DNA of 64,000 bases from Inonotus obliquus (lineage: Eukaryota; Basidiomycota; Agaricomycetes; Hymenochaetales; Hymenochaetaceae): NCBI GenBank assembly GCA_032164295.1, contig JAJHTX010000005.1:2914001-2978000 (forward strand), read 5' to 3'. Positions within the stretch are counted from its first letter, which is position 1. Every line of letters begins with the position of its first letter. Below are positions 24,867-36,632 of the stretch, in pieces. The notes under the pieces were generated by a model, which saw nothing but the letters and a program-made list of their open reading frames with translations, was not told the origin of the DNA and searched no databases. Both the position numbers and the translations under genes were made by a program.

Positions 24867-27518
24867 ATGTGGGGTGGTGGTTATCCAGGTCAACAACAAG
24901 GTGCCAATCGCGGCTATCCAGGTGCTGGTGCTGGTCCAGGAGGTTACCCACCTCCACCTCCAGGTGGCCCTCCTGGTTTCCCTACTCCTCCTCCAGGGTG
25001 TGTACTTCTCTACCTCGTTATGTTTCATACCTCTAGCTCATCAATGTGGTCCACATCTAGTTTCGGGTAATTTCAATTACTCTTGTACAAAGCTCGCAAA
25101 GAAAGTGTTGACGCTGAGCTTTTGCATCTACTCTTGAATAGAGGTTATGGTGGCGGATACGCTCCTCCACCAGGTCCGCCCCCTCCAGGTCCGCAGTATC
25201 GCTCGGCACCGGGTCCACCTTCAGGCTATCCAGGGAATGGCTATGCACCCGCTTACGCACCGCCGCCAGGCCCTCCTGGGTATGTCCGATTAGACACTTT
25301 GCGGGACTGGTTGATGAATGCTGATAACTGGCGATTTCATAGTGGCGGTTACGGGAGTCGCAGCTATGGTAATGGAGGGTAAGTGAATGTTGCTTACTTC
25401 TTGAGTGGTGATCTCATGTAGTTAATGTCTTTTGTGAATTGATAGCTATGGACCGCCAAATGGTCCTCCCCCCGCTCCCAGATATGATTCCTATCCGAGC
25501 CATGGTACGTTCTTGTCTTTTCGTGTTCAATGTTATCAACCCATTGATTAATCGCAACATCCACGAAATTGCTAGGCGGAACACCTCACATGCCTCCAAG
25601 CGATGTGCAGAATTATGGTCCTCAGTATCAAGGGTCAGATCAACATACGCATCAACCGTATTTCCAATATTCTCAGTGTACGGGAAAAAAGAAGGCTCTT
25701 CTTGTGCGTATCGCCCTGTTTTCTTGTACTTTGCTTGGAAGCGTTGCGGTGCTCACGAGAGAATATTGTGACATGGACAGATTGGTATCAACTATTTCGG
25801 ACAGTCGGGCGAATTGAAGGGGTGTATTAATGATGCTAATAATGTTAAACGTTTCTTGCTGGGTGCGTAGTTCTCCTTCCGGTAGTTGTGGTGTATTGAC
25901 TTTGTTTCCAGCCCACGGGTACGATCAGAGCGACATTGTTGTGCTCACGGACGACGCGAGCAACCCGCGTCAAATTCCCACAAGGAAGAACATTGTAAGC
26001 AATCATCATCATTTCTCGACCAAGCTACCAATGACTCTCCGGTGGCAGATTGATGCCATGGGTTGGCTTGTCCGCAACGCTCAGCCGAACGACTCGCTCT
26101 TTTTCCATTGTAAGTTTATTTGCCTTTTCGATTTGTGCGACGCGGTATGTGATCACCGCCCGCTAAGATTCCGGACACGGTGGTCAGACGAAAGACTTAG
26201 ACGGAGATGAAGCGGATGGATATGATGAAGGTCTGTCAATTTTTGACAATCGGGGCGTGTTTGTTAATAATTATATCACAGTTCTCTACCCGGTGGACTA
26301 CGAGGAAGCGGGGCACGTCGTGGATGATGTGAGCCTCACTAAATTCACTTCTATCCATCCCTTTGCTGAAGCGTAACCATCTTCAAGGAAATCCATGATA
26401 TTATGGTACACCCGTATCTGCGCGTTTTCCTAATGCTTATGCTGATACGGTTCACTTCAGGTGAAGCCCTTGCCCGCTGGATGTCGATTAACGGCTATTT
26501 GTGATGTAAGCCGAGATTACTTTACTTGAATCGGAGCATTTGACTTAAAATTTATCTTAGGCTTGTCACTCTGCCTCGTTGCTCGGTACGCTCCCGTTGT
26601 CGTTATTCTAGTGCCAAACTTATCTCTTTAATTACCCCTAGACTTACCATACGTCGTATGTATTTATCTACATTCCCGGAAGACCGAACACCTCATGACA
26701 ACCTTTCTTCTAGTACTCCACGGAAGGAAAGATCAAAGAACCAAATATTGCAGCCGAAGTCGGACAGGGGCTCTTCGGCATGGCGAAGTCGTACGCGCAG
26801 AACGATATCGGAGGAGTCCTACAAGGTGCCATGGGTCTCTTCAAGTCCGCTACGGGAAACTCTAAACAGGCGGAAGAACTTTCACGGCGGACGAAGACGA
26901 GCCCTGCGGATGTTGTGAGTGTTATTTTAATTGAGTGTAAGAGATAATGCAATGGATGCTGTGCTGATGGGATATGTGCATCAGATCTCGTGGAGTGGAT
27001 GCAAAGATTCGCAGACGAGTGCGGATACCGTCGAGGCTGGACAGGCAACGGGTGCCATGAGTTTCGTCAGTACTTCCCTCTCCCATCTTGTCCCTCTATA
27101 CCTCACTCACAGCGCACATTCACTTTGCACAGGCATTCATTTCTGCACTCAGTACGGGGATACATTATATTCACCTTTCTTTGTTGACTGATTGCGTTTT
27201 ATTGTGAAACCAGCCGATAACCCGCGACAGACGTATCAAGAGTTACTTGTCAATGTTCGGTCTATCCTCCAGGGCAAGTACAGTCAGAAGCCTCAGGTGC
27301 GTTTCCTACCATTCCTCGATGTTTTTTTCGTGGGCTTTGGCTGATGAAATCGTGTCTCTTAACTCCATCTCGTAAAATGAATTTGACTTACAGCTGTCAA
27401 GCTCGCATCCTATGGTACGTCTCAACTCTATAATGTTTTCCGCTTCTTGCACCACTCATTTTGACCTTTGATTTTTCTTTTTTTAATACAGGACACGAGC
27501 ATCATATTTATCTTCTAG
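24867..27518 (+). CDS. MCA1: Type I metacaspase with Pro/Gly-rich prodomain
   Basis: Calcium-dependent cysteine peptidase of clan CD that cuts after Arg/Lys and acts in cell death and protein quality control. Twenty exons sum to 461 aa in phase; several are tiny (26388-26405, 26561-26585, 26642-26655, 27133-27151, 27394-27414). About 160 residues of Gly/Pro/Tyr-rich prodomain precede [20 protein letters not shown]. The catalytic dyad is His251 in [20 protein letters not shown] and Cys307 in [16 protein letters not shown]. The Cys box reads DACHSA rather than the commoner DSCHSG. The p10-like part ([31 protein letters not shown]) and the terminal [11 protein letters not shown] strand are intact. 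Both dyad residues are present, so activity is expected. Confidence 0.92.
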
Positions 27519-27805
27519 ATCTGTCGGAACGGTCCGTACTGTAGGGCAAAAGAAATCGAGCCGAAAGTTTTCGAGACACTTGGACACTCAATATTTATTT
27601 GGTGTATGCTTGGAGAAGCTGTACCTTGTACGCGTGTTATTATTGTATTTTGCTTTTTAAACACCCAGAAATGAATGAACGAAGTAATCTTTGGCATGGT
27701 CGCGAACCCGAGAACGAAGATATTTGAACACTATCAAGAAACCAAGGACATTTGTATCTTCACGCTCTCCTACTTTTCACTTCTTCACGCTCTTTGCTCC
27801 TTTCC

Positions 27806-30132
27806 TCACTTCCCAATACTCTCCGCATCGTTCAAAGCATTCAGAACTTCCTCTTCCGCGTCAAGGTGCCTGAAGGATAACCAGAATCCTGAGCCGGCGA
27901 CAAAAGCAAAAACGCCCATAGCGCCGTAGTTCCATACGAGCAAAGGGTCTGCGGATAGAGCTGGGGATGTAAGAAGCACGGGTAAGAGATTAAGTCAGTA
28001 TTCGGACACTAGAATCCAAGAAACGCAAGGTCATGGAGACAAAGAGAAATTTGGTTTTCACCAAAGCTCTGTAAAGAGAGCGGAGAAAGGGCGACAAACG
28101 TAGGGCACAGAAGAAAAAACACGAAGGAAAACACTCACAAACAAAAGCTTCGCCCAACGCGCTCGAAATCGCACTCGTAAATAAGAAGATACCCATGACA
28201 AGACTTCTCATATTCCTCGGTGCTTTCGTAAAAGCGTACTCCAACCCCGTAATACTTGCGAAAATCTCCGATAGGGCTATAAGGACGTATGCACCCGTTT
28301 GGATCCATACATTCAAGGGACTGACAAGAGGGTTCCCATCACCATCCGTACAAGTCGATGCGCTATACCCGCATGGATTCGTTTTGTATAAGTAGTGTTG
28401 GAGGACGGCTGCCCATACCATCGCAAGTGCACAGGTGTAAAACCCAGCGGTGATTTTCTTGATTGGAGTGAAGCGGATGTTGTAACGTTGGAGAGCGGGA
28501 TAAATAAAGAGATCACAGATGGGTATGAAGATGATTAAAGCGAAAGGATCGAGGTTGCCTAAGACGTCGTTTGGTAAACCGTGTGTGGACATTGTAGCAG
28601 CCTGGGAGGTCAAGTTGTTTCCGAGTTGATTGTATGAAAGCCCTGAGTCGAGTATACATACCAGTAAGTAACGTACGTGGTTCAACTTGTAACGGAATTC
28701 GATGACTCACAGTAGATGGGATACCAAACGAATACAGCGCAAGCTTTAACGCCTCTCCTAACTTCCTCGACCCATTTATCATCCCATGTCATCCATGTCG
28801 GCCTCCCCTCGCCCTTTCCTCCTTTTTCTTCGCCTTCATACCCATCTTTGGCATATCCACTCGGCTTCGCGCCCTCCCAGAACTCCGCACTCTTATGCCT
28901 TCTCCATGTCTCTATGGGGTTCCAAGTCCACGCGCGACTTACACGTGCAGCAGTACGGTATACCCTTATCGCTTGTGCGAGGACAGAGCCTTGCGGGGGC
29001 GTCCGGATGTAGACGTTTCGTCCCATGAACAGGACGAGAGGAGCGGAGAGGAAGACAATTGTTGGGAGAAGGTAGGCAAGCCAGAAACCGACATACTGTG
29101 GGGAGGTATGAGCGGTTAATTGTGAGAAGAAAGGCGAATTAACGCACCTTCTCGGAATAGGTCATTCCAATCTGGCCGATGAGAGCACCAATATTGATGA
29201 AAAGGTAAAAGTACTGGAGTACACGAGTCAGAGCATCAACTTTTATCCTGCAGGAGACCTTTATCGTCTAACTCACCATGTATATCCTTGCTGTCGTAAG
29301 TGCCGGATCAACAAGAACCCTCTCCCCACTCTGCAACGTCCTCACATGCAACTTTCCTGTATACTGCTCCGCAATCAACGGAGAAATATTACTCTTGAAC
29401 CCTCCTGTTCCCGTACCCATTACTACAACAGCGACAATGAAACACGCGAGTGCATTATGCGGTTTTGTTATGACAGGAGGGAGGGCAGATGCGATGAGAA
29501 GGACGTGTCCGACGAGAGCGACGAGGATGGCATAGCAGACGGTGCGGAAGCGGCCGAAATAAGTATCCGCAAGGTACCCTCCGACGAGTGGTGTTATATA
29601 TGCCCAAAAGGCATTGAATGTGGAGATGCCGGTCGAGGCGCGTTGGCCCATTCCGAGTGCTCCACCTGGTGAATATTGCAATGTAAGGAGTAAGAATATT
29701 TCAATAGGTAGTTGATGGTAGACCCACTTTGGCCTTTTGCGCCTCCTGCTCCGGTCCTTGAACCGATGGGAAGAGGCTGCTGGATGAAGTTGGTGAAGAC
29801 AACGGTGGAGCCTATCCAATACAATTTTTTCTCGTCTCCATGAGCGATTATTACAGAAAAATCGTAATCCACAGACCATAATATGAGAACCTCTCTGCCA
29901 GCTCAACATATGCAATCAAGTACGTCCTGAATGGGAGTGCGTCGGGGATACGACGCAGACTGATCAAATCATCATCCTCTGGAATTATCGTTCCATCCGC
30001 GTGAGTAGCATGTCCAAGAGGAGACGACTTGTCGATGGAATCTCTGGATTGAGCTTTCTCAGTTGTGATCTCTGTGCGTTGTGCTTCTGAGAGGCCAGCT
30101 AGAGCAGCGTCGTCAGCTGGGTAGGCTGCCAT
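27806..30132 (-). CDS. PTR2: POT-family di/tripeptide transporter (PTR2-like)
   Basis: Proton-coupled importer of di- and tripeptides in the plasma membrane. Exons 30132-29877, 29811-29728, 29665-29277, 29213-29148, 29095-28711, 28642-28139 and 27960-27806 give 612 aa. Family signatures are YVELAERFSYYG in the first membrane helix, FWAYITPLVGGYLADTYFGR and GTGTGGFKSNISPLIAEQYT. LFINIGALIGQIGMTYSEK follows, then a large charged central loop and YNQLGNNLTSQAATM. The C-terminal helices end at GSGFWLSFRHLDAEEE. The ATG is the first before the charged N-terminal tail seen in fungal PTR2 proteins. Its 3' end converges on the metacaspase, about 290 bp away. Confidence 0.92.
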
Positions 30133-31270
30133 GATCTTGATAGTACCACCCGGTGTGGTCGACCAGTTGGTAGATGGGGAAAGACCACGATAGCAGGAGA
30201 GAGTGCATTTTTATATAGCGAGGACCATGTGGACTGTGAGATGTTATCATTCAGGATGTATGGTAATTCCAAATAGAGGACATGCCGGCACCGTTCGTTC
30301 CTTGCAGTTATTTATAGCAGACGTGCCCGAATCCGTAATATGGCGTGCTCTTGACGAGTGGTGGGTATCTCGGTCGTCGCGCTGGCAGTAGCTGTCCTCT
30401 GGTTCAGTTCAAGTCTAGAGGTTGGAGGCAAAAGACCTGCTCACCGCATTTCTGGTTCCGTGATAGACGTGCCTTCCAGGTTCCGCGTCAGCTGAAAAGA
30501 TCCATGCCCCGTCGAGGGTAGATGTGAGTTCCCGAATTATCAGACCGATAACACCGGCATACCACATTCCTATGATGGCCCTTTGCGTGGCTACGGCTAG
30601 TGTATTGCTCGACTTTCCAGACTTGGCTTAAGAATAGCGCACAATCACACCTCCAGTGCCTCGTGCGGGTGAAGAAGCTGGATAGAGCAACCAGAATCAC
30701 AGTTCCAAAATGCTTCCGTTCGTCGAGTCTTTTCACACACGCACCAACGCCAAGCCTTTTCCAGGTCTTCGCGATCCTGCTCAGGTCCCGCTACGTTAGC
30801 CTTTCTCGGTGTGAGATGCTCTGTGTGCCACAAGGACTGCCCGCCGATGCAGAATGCACCAATTTCACGTCTAACGCGACGATCCAGTAGACTGCATGGA
30901 GAACATAAAACCAGTCCATATATAGTTCCACATTTTCGCGTGCGTTCTGCCTTGGAAGATGAGAAAGAAGGAAAGATTAATAGCAATAGCGTTGATTTGA
31001 ACACAATTCATCCTATCGACCAATTAGGAACGTTTTTCTCACGATATCTGCGCTTCAAGTTCTGTGTACTCAACTCAACTCCTGGATTTCCGGATAGCTA
31101 GTAGCCATGCAAAGTACTGACGTGCTTAGCTTAGTCCCGTCCACGCTTCTGGTCACCAAGAGCTGTAACTCAAGCTCTGCTCTCGTCAACTTGTAGTATC
31201 CTTACCGCAAACAGGAAATGTACAGGAGGAATGAGGAGAGGACCTATCCTGGACAGTCTCTTATTACGAC
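30133..31270. other. Intergenic, PTR2 promoter side
   Basis: About 1.1 kb holding the promoter of the peptide transporter at its left end. The rest shows only overlapping short frames on both strands, with no motif or repeat I can name. Confidence 0.45.
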
Positions 31271-31774
31271 TCAAGACACTAATACGTGACTACTGACTAC
31301 GCCTATACTCGACGTGTACTTGCAGTGACAAGCCTCCTCTCCGGAAAGATGATACATAAACTTCACCCCCCACAGTTGAAGCCACGACCGTTTCAACTGC
31401 TCTATGCATTCGTTTTCCTCACCCCTCTTCTCGGTGTTGAGCTCGAATGACCCAGAGGCGATCCAATAGTTTCTCTTGCGGAATTTGACTTTTACTCCCT
31501 GTTCGTGATGCATGAGGTTCAGGACATCATCAAGCAGTTGAAGACACACCATTTTCCCGGCAGATCCATCTTTCTCCAACTTAACCAACCACATTGAGGC
31601 GGCACGACTGATCCCGTATATCATAAGAAACTGCTTCGACTGCCGCTTCTGTTTGGTGCAGAATCCCAAGAGCTCACCCGACTCCGATACTCGCAGACAG
31701 AGGTCTTTCTTCCTTAACCTGTTCAAGAAGCCTACTTTGACGCTAATCCTGAACCTTAGGTGTGTACCCGGCAT
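31271..31774 (-). CDS. Small orphan protein, copy 1 of a tandem pair
   Basis: Intronless 167-residue protein, not recognised. The start at 31774 (MPGTHLRF) is chosen over an upstream in-frame ATG because the neighbouring paralogue begins at the aligned position (MSDTHLKF). It is strand-rich and basic, with KVGFLNRLRKKDLCLRVSES, GFCTKQKRQS, WLVKLEKDGSAGKMVCLQLL, GVKVKFRKRNYWIASGSFEL and a C-terminal CIEQLKRSWLQLWGVKF. The same order of short motifs (FC, a cysteine followed by hydrophobic-charged alternation, then E-x-C-I and a late Trp) occurs in the C-terminal module of the 46-62 kb family. No signal peptide or membrane segment is seen. That it is a real gene is supported by the conserved second copy. 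Confidence 0.6.
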   Translation of the reverse strand: MPGTHLRFRISVKVGFLNRLRKKDLCLRVSESGELLGFCTKQKRQSKQFLMIYGISRAASMWLVKLEKDGSAGKMVCLQLLDDVLNLMHHEQGVKVKFRKRNYWIASGSFELNTEKRGEENECIEQLKRSWLQLWGVKFMYHLSGEEACHCKYTSSIGVVSSHVLVS

Positions 31775-32521
31775 GGCTTCGAAGTTAACGAATAATGCAA
31801 TCTTCATGCACATGGAGTCTGCACCTTTATATATCAATAGACCCGGAAATTGTCGCTCAGTAGAGTTGAGGGCGAAGATGCAAAATATGTGCAGGACACA
31901 GTTATTTTTGTCATTGTTCCGTCCGTATCCGAATTCGCATCGCTTCCACTTCCAGAGTGAGTTATGCTTATCTGCATGTCTTGTCTCGACGTCTCGACGA
32001 CCCGCGTCGGATTCATTTTCGTGCCATTTTCGCTCTAAGGACTGGAGAAACAGATTGGCAGCAGCTGGAAGGTACTCATTTGCGAATAATCCGATGTCTA
32101 TTCTTAAGCGCTAAGTGATTGGTATCCAGATTGCTGATACCTCCTTTGAAAAGATGTGCAGCGTATACTGCGACGAAGAAATTGCCGGTCCAAATAAACA
32201 TGAAGCATACACTAACTTGGAGATGTTTCCTCACCCGTAGTGTTGCCTGCGTTGCTCTTATGCACACATCTTATGAAACTGGTTGCTCTGAGCCTAGGGC
32301 GAAGTTCTTCCCTCACCACGCACATTGCATCCCCGTCGCCACAATTAGGAAGGTGGTATAGCATAGAACCAAACCTCGAGCAAAGTTCCGCGCTCATCGC
32401 GTACCTTTTCCCGCTTTTCCCGCTTCACTCTACGATTAGGAAGGTGGTGTAACACATATATACTATCATAAAAGTACAATTATCACGGTTGTAAGCAGAG
32501 GGCGTGATCCGTCCATTATTA
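31775..32521. other. Spacer between the tandem orphan copies
   Basis: Contains the promoter side of copy 1; a block near 31840-31880 resembles the sequence just upstream of copy 2 (about 33105-33145). A short direct repeat (attaggaaggtggt) occurs near 32345 and 32436. No gene is seen. Confidence 0.4.
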
Positions 32522-33053
32522 TCATGACCTTATCATAACTCCAAACAAGGTTCGATGTCTGCTTGAGACTACACCTGTGCTAGACAGGTGCGCACAACGA
32601 CACTCCTCCTTTCCGGAGAGATGATATATAAACTTTGCTCTCCATAGCTGACACAGTCGCCGTTTCAATCTCTCTACACGTTCGTTTTCCTCGCCGCGCC
32701 TCGCAGTGTCGAGTTCGAATGACTCAGAGGCGATCACCCATTGCTTCTTGCGCACTTCGACTTTTACCCCCTTTTCAACCATTATACCGTGTAAGACTCA
32801 GGTCGATACGAAGAAGTACAGAACGCACCATTTTTCCGGCACTTCTGTCCTTTTCCAATTTGACCACCCACTTTGGTGCACCACTACCCATTCCGTACGT
32901 CGCGTAGAACATTCCTGACTGGCTCTTCTGTTTGGTGCAAAACCCTCTCAGCTCTCCCGATTCCGAAACGCGTACGCAGAGGTCTTTCTGCTTTATTCGA
33001 TTCAAGAACCCTACTTTGATGCTAACCTTGAACTTTAGGTGTGTGTCCGACAT
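32522..33053 (-). pseudogene. Small orphan protein, copy 2, frame-disrupted
   Basis: Paralogue of the gene at 31271-31774. The first frame (33053 to about 32775) reads MSDTHLKF, KVGFLNRIKQKDLCVRVSES, GFCTKQKSQS and KWVVKLEKDRSAGKMVRSVLL. The rest of the protein (GVKVEVRKKQWVIASESFEL, then KRRLCQLWRAKFIYHLSG) continues in another frame from about 32782. Compared with copy 1, the stretch joining the two halves is longer by a number of bases not divisible by three. No plausible intron borders flank it. Copy 2 is therefore probably broken, or makes two short products. I describe the break only; a recent inactivation or an assembly error would look alike. Confidence 0.6.
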
Positions 33054-33984
33054 ACTTTTGAGATTCAGGCTTCAAGTCAAGGTTTTACCCTTTTGTATGC
33101 CTATCGATGGGATCAGAGATTGTCGCCCAGTAGTAGTTGAGGAGGAAACAAAGTTTCAAGGCACTGATCGTACTAACGCGTATTGTTGGCAGAGGGAAGG
33201 TGGATTTGATAGCTGGGGCATCAAAGACCGGCTATAAATCTTTGCATGTATCCCATTGCGACTCGTAATATTGCTCTCCTAAAGTGAGCAAGATTTATTA
33301 ATGCAGTCTCGTACTGATAGTAGGTAGGCTAAGGTAGCCGGAAAGTCAGGACAAGACAGCTCCCAGAACCAGTCATTCACCACTGTGCGCATCGCAAAGC
33401 CTCTTGAGGAACTTCACTACAGAATCTACGACTTGTGAGGTCTTGATGATTCTGGTTGGTTCAGAGTTGCAAATGGTAATTGCTTACGTAGCCTCATCGT
33501 CTTACGCAATCTGATATTCATCGGCTTTACCCGGCCTCCTCTCCGTTTCGTTTCGTTGCTCCTCTTCCCCTTCCTCTCTTTGTTCCTCCCTCACTTCTGT
33601 AACCCTTGCTCCATATCTGCGTCTCCAAGAGTGTCACTCATCCACACTTTCTATTCCCGTTAGCTTCGCTCGTTGAAAGGAGTGCGTCAATGCGACTAGT
33701 ACTTGAACTCTCTATGTGAGAGACTATTTGGTACGAAGCTCTTTTTGAGCCATGACCTGAGAACAGCGACAGTTGAGTCCGTCTCTTCCTGTATTACGTA
33801 GGTTAACACCTTTTACTCTTACAAGACATCGAATTTCTGGACTGTAGATGCATCTAAGTGTACAGGAATTGAAAGTTTGAAACGGTCGGTAGTTGTACAT
33901 TTGACTTATATATATCTAAGCGCCCTACATGAATGACTGTCTTCAGGTCACCTCCCATCGTTAGAGCCCACGGGGTCGTGCCGG
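33054..33984. other. Intergenic, orphan pair promoter / F-box 3'
   Basis: Left part is homologous to the region upstream of orphan copy 1. A pyrimidine-rich tract (about 33530-33660) follows. No gene is seen. Confidence 0.4.
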
Positions 33985-35514
33985 TCATTGGTCGATCATG
34001 ATAGTCAACTCACTATTATGACGGCCATGTCGGAAGACACCCTTCACGGAGGCGTAGTCCCATGCTGCAGGTGAAATTTCGACGAGTTCGTCAAGGAGTA
34101 CATTTTCCTCGGAGAAGATGACCTTGCTATCCGTCCCCAAAGCTACCATGCGCGAGTCAAGCATGGAAAATAGAGCATTTGTTTGAATCTCTGCATGTTC
34201 TTCGGGGAATCCCCAAAAATATGAAAGGCGGAGATGGCGCAGGCGAGGACACAGGATCGTCTCATGTTCGTATGGGTTGGTGTTCTCGGCGTCCAATTCA
34301 AGCATATGAAACAGAGACGACACTGAGGAGTACCTGGAAATTTCGAGCTCGACGAGGGTGGGCAATAGGCGGAGTAGCTCAAGCATGGAATTGTCCGAAA
34401 TGCAGCTGATCGTTAGACAGGACAGTGGTGGTCGAGAGCGTTGAATCAAATTTAGGAGCTTTGTCGTGGAGCCATCACCGTACTTCAGCTTGTTAAGCTC
34501 AGGTAGGTGCAAATAGTCAATGACATCCATGGATGCTTGTCCTTCTTCACTGAGATCCAGCTCTTTGATGCGATGGAATATTGGATGTCCAACATCATGA
34601 GTCCTGGATCCTTCGCGGAAGGATCTGAGTCCCAAGAGCTGCAAGTTAGGAGCAAGCTCCATGACTTTTAGTACAATGCTCGCCATATCAGCGTGTTTTT
34701 CTTGTTCTTGTTCTAGTTCTAGTTCTAGTTCTTGTTCTTCTTGTTCTTCCTGTTCTTCGTCGTCGTCATCAGGGAAGAGGAGGTCTTCAGGGTCTATGTC
34801 GGGGCCCAAGGGTTCGGGTTCGGTAAGTCGACATTTTGACAGCTCGTGCATCGGTAACTCGCCTACCTCAAGACGGTAACACCCCCGGAGGTTTATTTCT
34901 TCGATTCGAGAAGCACGACTAACGCAGACTCTCGCAGAAACTCTCCACTGGCTCCGCGTTCTCAGATTTATCACGAGAGTTAAGCTCTTGAGACGAGGAG
35001 TGTCAAAAATCTCGACTCGGAAACCTGGGGTAACTTTGAAGGTATTTACGCCTATCCAAACAAAGTTGACGTCCTTCCAGCGCGACTGACGCTCCAGAAG
35101 TTCAGATATCATTCGTTCAATGATATTCGTTTCCTCTTCTTCCAGTGGACATAAAACCGGTATATTACCGGTCCGAAGTCTGAAGTTGATGGGCGAATTA
35201 TTTGTTCTCTCGAGGAATGTGAGGAACATATCGAAGATGTCTCCATGCTTTCCCGACCCGAATTCCCGACCCAAGATGAGTGAAAGATACGACCACAACT
35301 CGCCGTAAGCGAGAGTTTCCTGTCGCCATCGACGGCTGACATGAGATAGACGACGAGGTAACTGGATCGTCTCCGCGGAAGAAATATCCGAGCCCGGTTC
35401 GAAAATCTTGCGAGGATACGTCGAGATAAATATCTGGCGGAGGATCTCAGAGGGCATGTCGTCCAAATGCAACGGTCGACGATGAGACCTGCATTGATCC
35501 TCGAGAAGGGACAT
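33985..35514 (-). CDS. F-box protein
   Basis: Probable substrate receptor of an SCF ubiquitin ligase. The frame from 35514 is intronless and encodes 509 aa. It opens with MSLLEDQCRSHRRPLHL, then the F-box core LDDMPSEILRQIFIST and SHVSRRWRQETLAYGELWSY, the usual mushroom F-box pattern. Leucine-rich stretches follow (LKSLTLVINL, LLGLRSFREG, LPTLVELEIS, CPRLRHLRLSYFWGFP), suggesting degenerate LRRs for substrate binding. Between them is an acidic Glu/Gln/Leu run encoded by a trinucleotide/hexanucleotide-like repeat near 34700-34770. An upstream in-frame ATG at 35709 exists, but the F-box normally lies close to the N-terminus, so I prefer 35514. Such genes are strongly expanded in Agaricomycetes. 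Confidence 0.85.
   Translation of the reverse strand: MSLLEDQCRSHRRPLHLDDMPSEILRQIFISTYPRKIFEPGSDISSAETIQLPRRLSHVSRRWRQETLAYGELWSYLSLILGREFGSGKHGDIFDMFLTFLERTNNSPINFRLRTGNIPVLCPLEEEETNIIERMISELLERQSRWKDVNFVWIGVNTFKVTPGFRVEIFDTPRLKSLTLVINLRTRSQWRVSARVCVSRASRIEEINLRGCYRLEVGELPMHELSKCRLTEPEPLGPDIDPEDLLFPDDDDEEQEEQEEQELELELEQEQEKHADMASIVLKVMELAPNLQLLGLRSFREGSRTHDVGHPIFHRIKELDLSEEGQASMDVIDYLHLPELNKLKYGDGSTTKLLNLIQRSRPPLSCLTISCISDNSMLELLRLLPTLVELEISRYSSVSSLFHMLELDAENTNPYEHETILCPRLRHLRLSYFWGFPEEHAEIQTNALFSMLDSRMVALGTDSKVIFSEENVLLDELVEISPAAWDYASVKGVFRHGRHNSELTIMIDQ
34700..34770. repeat. Low-complexity ttctag/ttcttg repeat inside the F-box gene
   Basis: Imperfect tandem copies of ttcttg and ttctag run into gtcgtc triplets. 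On the coding strand they encode the acidic DDDDEEQEEQEEQELELELE tract. Length variation between strains would change only this linker. Confidence 0.7.
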
Positions 35515-36630
35515 CGCTGAAATAGTCTGGTGGAGAAAGCTAGGTATCGGTTGTCGAGAGGGTGATGGTAAGATGATGAGGGGTGAGACAATTCGACGAC
35601 GGTATTTATACGACTCTGGACATGAAGCCACACGAGTAGCATCTGGGCCACATGTCGTCCACGAGCTGCGACAGGGCCTCTCACCCTTGATGGGCCACAT
35701 TCTAGACATCTTGGAATGGCACGTGCCGAGTATGCCGAAATTATTTAAGAATAATCCTCCGAATTCCTCACGCTGCAGACGACTCGTCTGACCTCACCCT
35801 GTGCATTCTTCCCGTTTAGGGACTGATTCCTTTTTTGTCATTTCCACATCACGAATCACACGGTTTGGATAAGCAACGATTACTCGAATATGATTCTGGT
35901 CGCCACTCAAGTCATACGGGGAGGAGTAATACAGCAGTAGATGGAACTATCATGCAGCAGACGAAGGAAATTCTAGGCTCGCGAGCATCTGATCCGACCG
36001 TGAACAGAAAAATGAAAGAGAACCGTGCGTGAACGACTAACTGGACAAGGAAAGCCGCCGAGTGAGAGTCATGTCAAGTACAGATTTATCTTACTTGGAA
36101 AGTGCACCAAAAGCTATACGTACCACAAAACAGAGACACAGCCCGTGTTATACATGTACAGCAGATGTTCATAAATCAAAAGCAACCATCGAAGAGCGGA
36201 AGTGTTACCCGAATGTACACTTGGAAGCGAAGCTTGAGGCACTCAACTTTAGGAATTTGAAGTCGATAATGGCTTTGTACACTAGTACTTACATCAACAG
36301 ATCTAATCTTGTCTTTGCTCTGATAATTCAGATAGGCTAACCGTTTATGTGATCATCGTGACTGACAAACCTAGAAAGTTCGGATTTGATTTAGATTATT
36401 ATTATGGAAAACTCAAAACATTTCACTAGCAGCGAGCAATTCGAGCTTCCTTACCATCGCTCTTCTAAGTAGAGGCTATGACTATAAAGTCTTTAATTTA
36501 CGACCGATACATTGGATCAATTCCTGTGATTACATCCGCGAAAAGGAGTAACTCTTCGAGTTCCTCTTCCGCTTATAGCATAACCATCAACTTCGCAAAT
36601 TTCGTGGATTTTTTGCGGAGATTTTGGGTT
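35515..36630. other. Intergenic, F-box promoter side
   Basis: Holds the F-box promoter and then A+T-rich sequence leading to the nested mobile elements. An upstream extension of the F-box frame (to 35709) is open but looks non-coding. Confidence 0.4.
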
Positions 36631-36632
36631 TA

